Assembly (NCBI GenBank): GCA_003228815.1 | Contig: QIGB01000038.1 | Coordinates: forward strand, 1-33,020 | DNA from: Chlamydiota bacterium | GTDB lineage: Bacteria; Chlamydiota; Chlamydiia; Chlamydiales; Rhabdochlamydiaceae | Direction: 5' to 3' | DNA length: 33,020 bases | Shown here: one piece after another, positions 31,085 to 33,020 of the stretch | How positions within the stretch are numbered: position 1 is the stretch's first letter | How the letters are laid out: each line of letters begins with the position of its first letter | Made by a program: the position numbers and the translations under genes | The notes under the pieces: model-generated | The model's input: the letters and a program-made list of their open reading frames with translations, nothing else | Database searches by the model: none | What the model was told of the DNA's origin: nothing

Positions 31085-32918
31085 GTTCATTAGAAAAACC
31101 AGAAAGATCGATCGACAAACAAAAAAAGAATACTTTTTATTTCAGCTCGTAGAATCATATCGTACTGAAAGAGGCCCTAGACAGAGGATCCTTCTCAATC
31201 TAGGAAGCGAGCTCCCCTTTTCTGAAGAGGAGCGAAAATTACTGGCAAATCGGATTGAGGAGATCGTCACCGGAAATAGGTCTTTTGTGGAATACCCAAA
31301 AAACCTCGAAGAGACGGCTCAATCATACGCCAAAAAGTTAATACGAATAAAGCAAACAACCCCGAAAAATGAAAAAAAATATATTAATAAACCTTCTGAT
31401 GAAAGCAATGATTACCAAGAAGTTGATGTAAACAGTTTAAGAAATGGATATTGTAGAACAGTTGGTGCCGAACACATTGCTTTGGAAACAATTAAAAAAT
31501 TACAGCTAGACAAGAAACTATATGACATCGGTTTGACTAAAAAACAGGTTGAGATAGCCATCGGGGTGATTATAGGGAGATTAATCAAACCGGGAAGTGA
31601 CCGATCGACTCACAACTGGCTTTTGCATCAATCGGGCTTAAGCGATCTTTTAGAAACAGATTTTCACACAGTAAGTCTTGATGCAATCTACAAAATAGGA
31701 GACCAACTTCTTAAGCATAAGCAAAAATTGGAATCACATTTAGCTTTCATCGAAAATGATTTATTCCATTTTGAGGATACAATTGTCCTATATGATCTGA
31801 CCAACACCTATTTCGAAGGATCTGCTTCAACGAATGCAAAAGCTCATAGAGGAAGATCTAAAGAGAAAAGAAGCGATTGCCCCTTAGTGACAATGGGTCT
31901 CGTTCTTAACGAACAAGGATTCCCCAAGAGAAGCGATATATTTCCGGGGAATGTATCAGAACCGGGGACACTAAAAGAAGTCATTAACCAATTGAACCAC
32001 ACAAAAACAGAGCGACCCATAATCGTGCTGGATGCTGGATTTGCTACAGAGACAAACCTTGAGTGGTTACGTGAGAATCAATACCCCTATATTGTTTCAT
32101 CCCGACAAAAGCTATCTGAAGCACCTCACGATTTACAGTACGAAACGGTTAAAGAAGAAAACTCCTTAAAAGTTGAAGCGGCACAATTATTTAATACCGA
32201 AACAGGCGAAACAGAGCTTTACTGCCGCTCAGAAGCTAGGAAAATGAAAGAACAAAGCATGCAATCCTCCTTTCAACAGCGACTGGAAAATGATTTACAA
32301 AGAGCTTCAATAGCGCTTCGTAAAAAAGGAGGGACAAAAGACTACAAAAAAGTATTAGAACGAGTTGGTCGTTTAAAAGAAAAACACAAGCGGATCAGCT
32401 CCTATTATGAAATTGAAGTTAAACCAGATAAAACAGGATCTCAAGCAGTAGAAATTGTCTGGAAGATCATGACAGAAAAAATCTCAAACCAATTTCAAGG
32501 ATTATACAAACTTCGTACCTTTGGACTGAAGTATACAAGCAAAAAGCTTTGGAATATCTACGTGATGCTTACTGAGATAGAAGAAGGATTTCGCTGTATG
32601 AAAAATGAATTGGGACTTCGTCCAATTTTTCACCAAAAAGAAAACCGAGTTGATGCTCACTTGTTTATCACCATCCTAGCTTATCATGTCATGCAAACCA
32701 TTCGCTATCAACTTCAAGCTGCAAATATACATCATCGTTGGGAAACGATTAGAGAGAACATGAGCACTCAAGTACGTATTACAACAACCATGCGTTTAAA
32801 AAATGGTCGCCAACTACACATTCGAGATAGTAGCGATCCCGAACCCATCCATCGGTCCATTTACCAAGCGCTAAATCTGACCCAAAAGCCTGGGAACCGC
32901 ACTAAAACAATCATCTAA
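31083..32918 (+). CDS. IS1634 family transposase
   Basis: The 611-residue DDE transposase has an N-terminal domain (about 1-190). The catalytic core has YDLTNTYFEG (Asp238), IVLDAGFATETNLEWL (Asp317) and, after a long insertion, YVMLTEIEEGFRCMKNELGL with the third acidic residue near Glu500, followed by RPIFHQKENRVDAHLFI. The E-to-FR spacing with RP(V/I)(Y/F)H is characteristic of IS1634. No stop or frameshift interrupts it, so the element may be active. The ATG at 31083 has no clear ribosome binding site and lies at the edge of a palindrome. Confidence 0.93.
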   Translation: MFIRKTRKIDRQTKKEYFLFQLVESYRTERGPRQRILLNLGSELPFSEEERKLLANRIEEIVTGNRSFVEYPKNLEETAQSYAKKLIRIKQTTPKNEKKYINKPSDESNDYQEVDVNSLRNGYCRTVGAEHIALETIKKLQLDKKLYDIGLTKKQVEIAIGVIIGRLIKPGSDRSTHNWLLHQSGLSDLLETDFHTVSLDAIYKIGDQLLKHKQKLESHLAFIENDLFHFEDTIVLYDLTNTYFEGSASTNAKAHRGRSKEKRSDCPLVTMGLVLNEQGFPKRSDIFPGNVSEPGTLKEVINQLNHTKTERPIIVLDAGFATETNLEWLRENQYPYIVSSRQKLSEAPHDLQYETVKEENSLKVEAAQLFNTETGETELYCRSEARKMKEQSMQSSFQQRLENDLQRASIALRKKGGTKDYKKVLERVGRLKEKHKRISSYYEIEVKPDKTGSQAVEIVWKIMTEKISNQFQGLYKLRTFGLKYTSKKLWNIYVMLTEIEEGFRCMKNELGLRPIFHQKENRVDAHLFITILAYHVMQTIRYQLQAANIHHRWETIRENMSTQVRITTTMRLKNGRQLHIRDSSDPEPIHRSIYQALNLTQKPGNRTKTII

Positions 32919-33007
32919 AATTCAGCAAGGTCGAAAAATCCGTAGTGTCGAATTTTTTTCAAACAATCGTTTTAATGCCTCATTTTCAACCACTTGCAAA
33001 ACTACAC

Positions 33008-33020
33008 CTCTGAACTTGGG
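33008..33020 (-). repeat. Right terminal inverted repeat of the IS element
   Basis: CTCTGAACTTGGG is the exact reverse complement of the left end at 30921-30933. The window ends on its last base, so the element boundary and the window boundary coincide. Confidence 0.85.

Larger units (their letters stand above)
30921..33020 (+). mobile_element. IS1634-type insertion sequence, 2100 bp, apparently complete
   Basis: The left end CCCAAGTTCAGAG (30921-30933) recurs inverted at 33008-33020, the last bases of the window. Similarity continues imperfectly inward (TG and TTT are shared). Exactly 2100 bp lie between the outer ends, and one full-length transposase gene fills the element. IS1634 members are of this size, with one transposase of about 550-620 residues. 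The target duplication cannot be read because the right flank is outside the window. Confidence 0.88.

Overview
The window is a chromosomal segment from a member of the Chlamydiae, most likely an environmental (non-Chlamydiaceae) lineage of the Simkania/Waddlia/Parachlamydia kind. Three things point there. The gene order gapA - rplQ - rpoA - rpsK - rpsM - secY - ... - rplC - [inclusion-membrane-like genes] - fmt - lpxA - fabZ - lpxC - lnt is, as I recall it, the order in Chlamydia trachomatis. The ribosomal operon lacks rpsN, rpmD, rpmJ and rpsJ, as in chlamydiae. Several proteins have the bilobed hydrophobic segment typical of chlamydial Inc proteins. The genus cannot be fixed from this sequence alone.

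Layout. 1-12.6 kb: start of gapA, then a long minus-strand ribosomal protein operon (S10/spc/alpha clusters) read from rplC (12626) down to rplQ (476). It ends in a 160-nt near-palindromic element and an intrinsic terminator, directly before the gapA promoter. 12.6-13.0 kb: leader of the operon, with a possible 32-codon small ORF behind a strong ribosome binding site. 13.0-15.6 kb: an accessory minus-strand operon with its own near-consensus promoter. It encodes three diverged Inc-like membrane proteins in tandem and a small membrane-anchored SLBB-like protein, and sits where Chlamydia has CT529/Cap1. 15.6-21 kb: lipid A and envelope genes (lpxC-fabZ-lpxA-fmt; doxX-like and lnt). 21-22.1 kb: an RsmB/NOP2-type rRNA m5C methyltransferase on the plus strand. 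22.2-24.4 kb: an NLR-like STAND protein (helical N-terminus, NB-ARC ATPase, six TPRs). 24.5-28.1 kb: a SurA-like exported protein, rsmA (ksgA), a D,D-carboxypeptidase whose 3' end overlaps rsmA by 93 bp, and a conserved hypothetical. 28.1-33 kb: accessory DNA with an AAA_14/DUF4143 ATPase behind a 32-bp-spaced repeat pair, an Asp/Glu-racemase-family gene that seems frameshifted at a T7 run and lacks one catalytic Cys, and a complete 2100-bp IS1634-type insertion sequence whose right end coincides with the window end.

How the genes work together. Translation and transcription machinery (r-proteins, RpoA, SecY, Fmt, RsmA, RsmB-like) alternates with cell-envelope biogenesis (LpxA/C, FabZ, Lnt, SurA-like, DacA-like). 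Host-interaction candidates (Inc-like cluster) and conflict or signalling candidates (STAND protein, DUF4143 ATPase) are set between the core blocks.

A recurring feature is that several plus- and minus-strand genes without a Shine-Dalgarno sequence have a promoter -10 box 7-13 nt upstream of the start codon, which predicts leaderless or near-leaderless mRNAs. TTG starts (rpsK, fmt, lpxC) and a GTG start (rplD) are supported by conserved N-termini and, for most of them, by Shine-Dalgarno placement.
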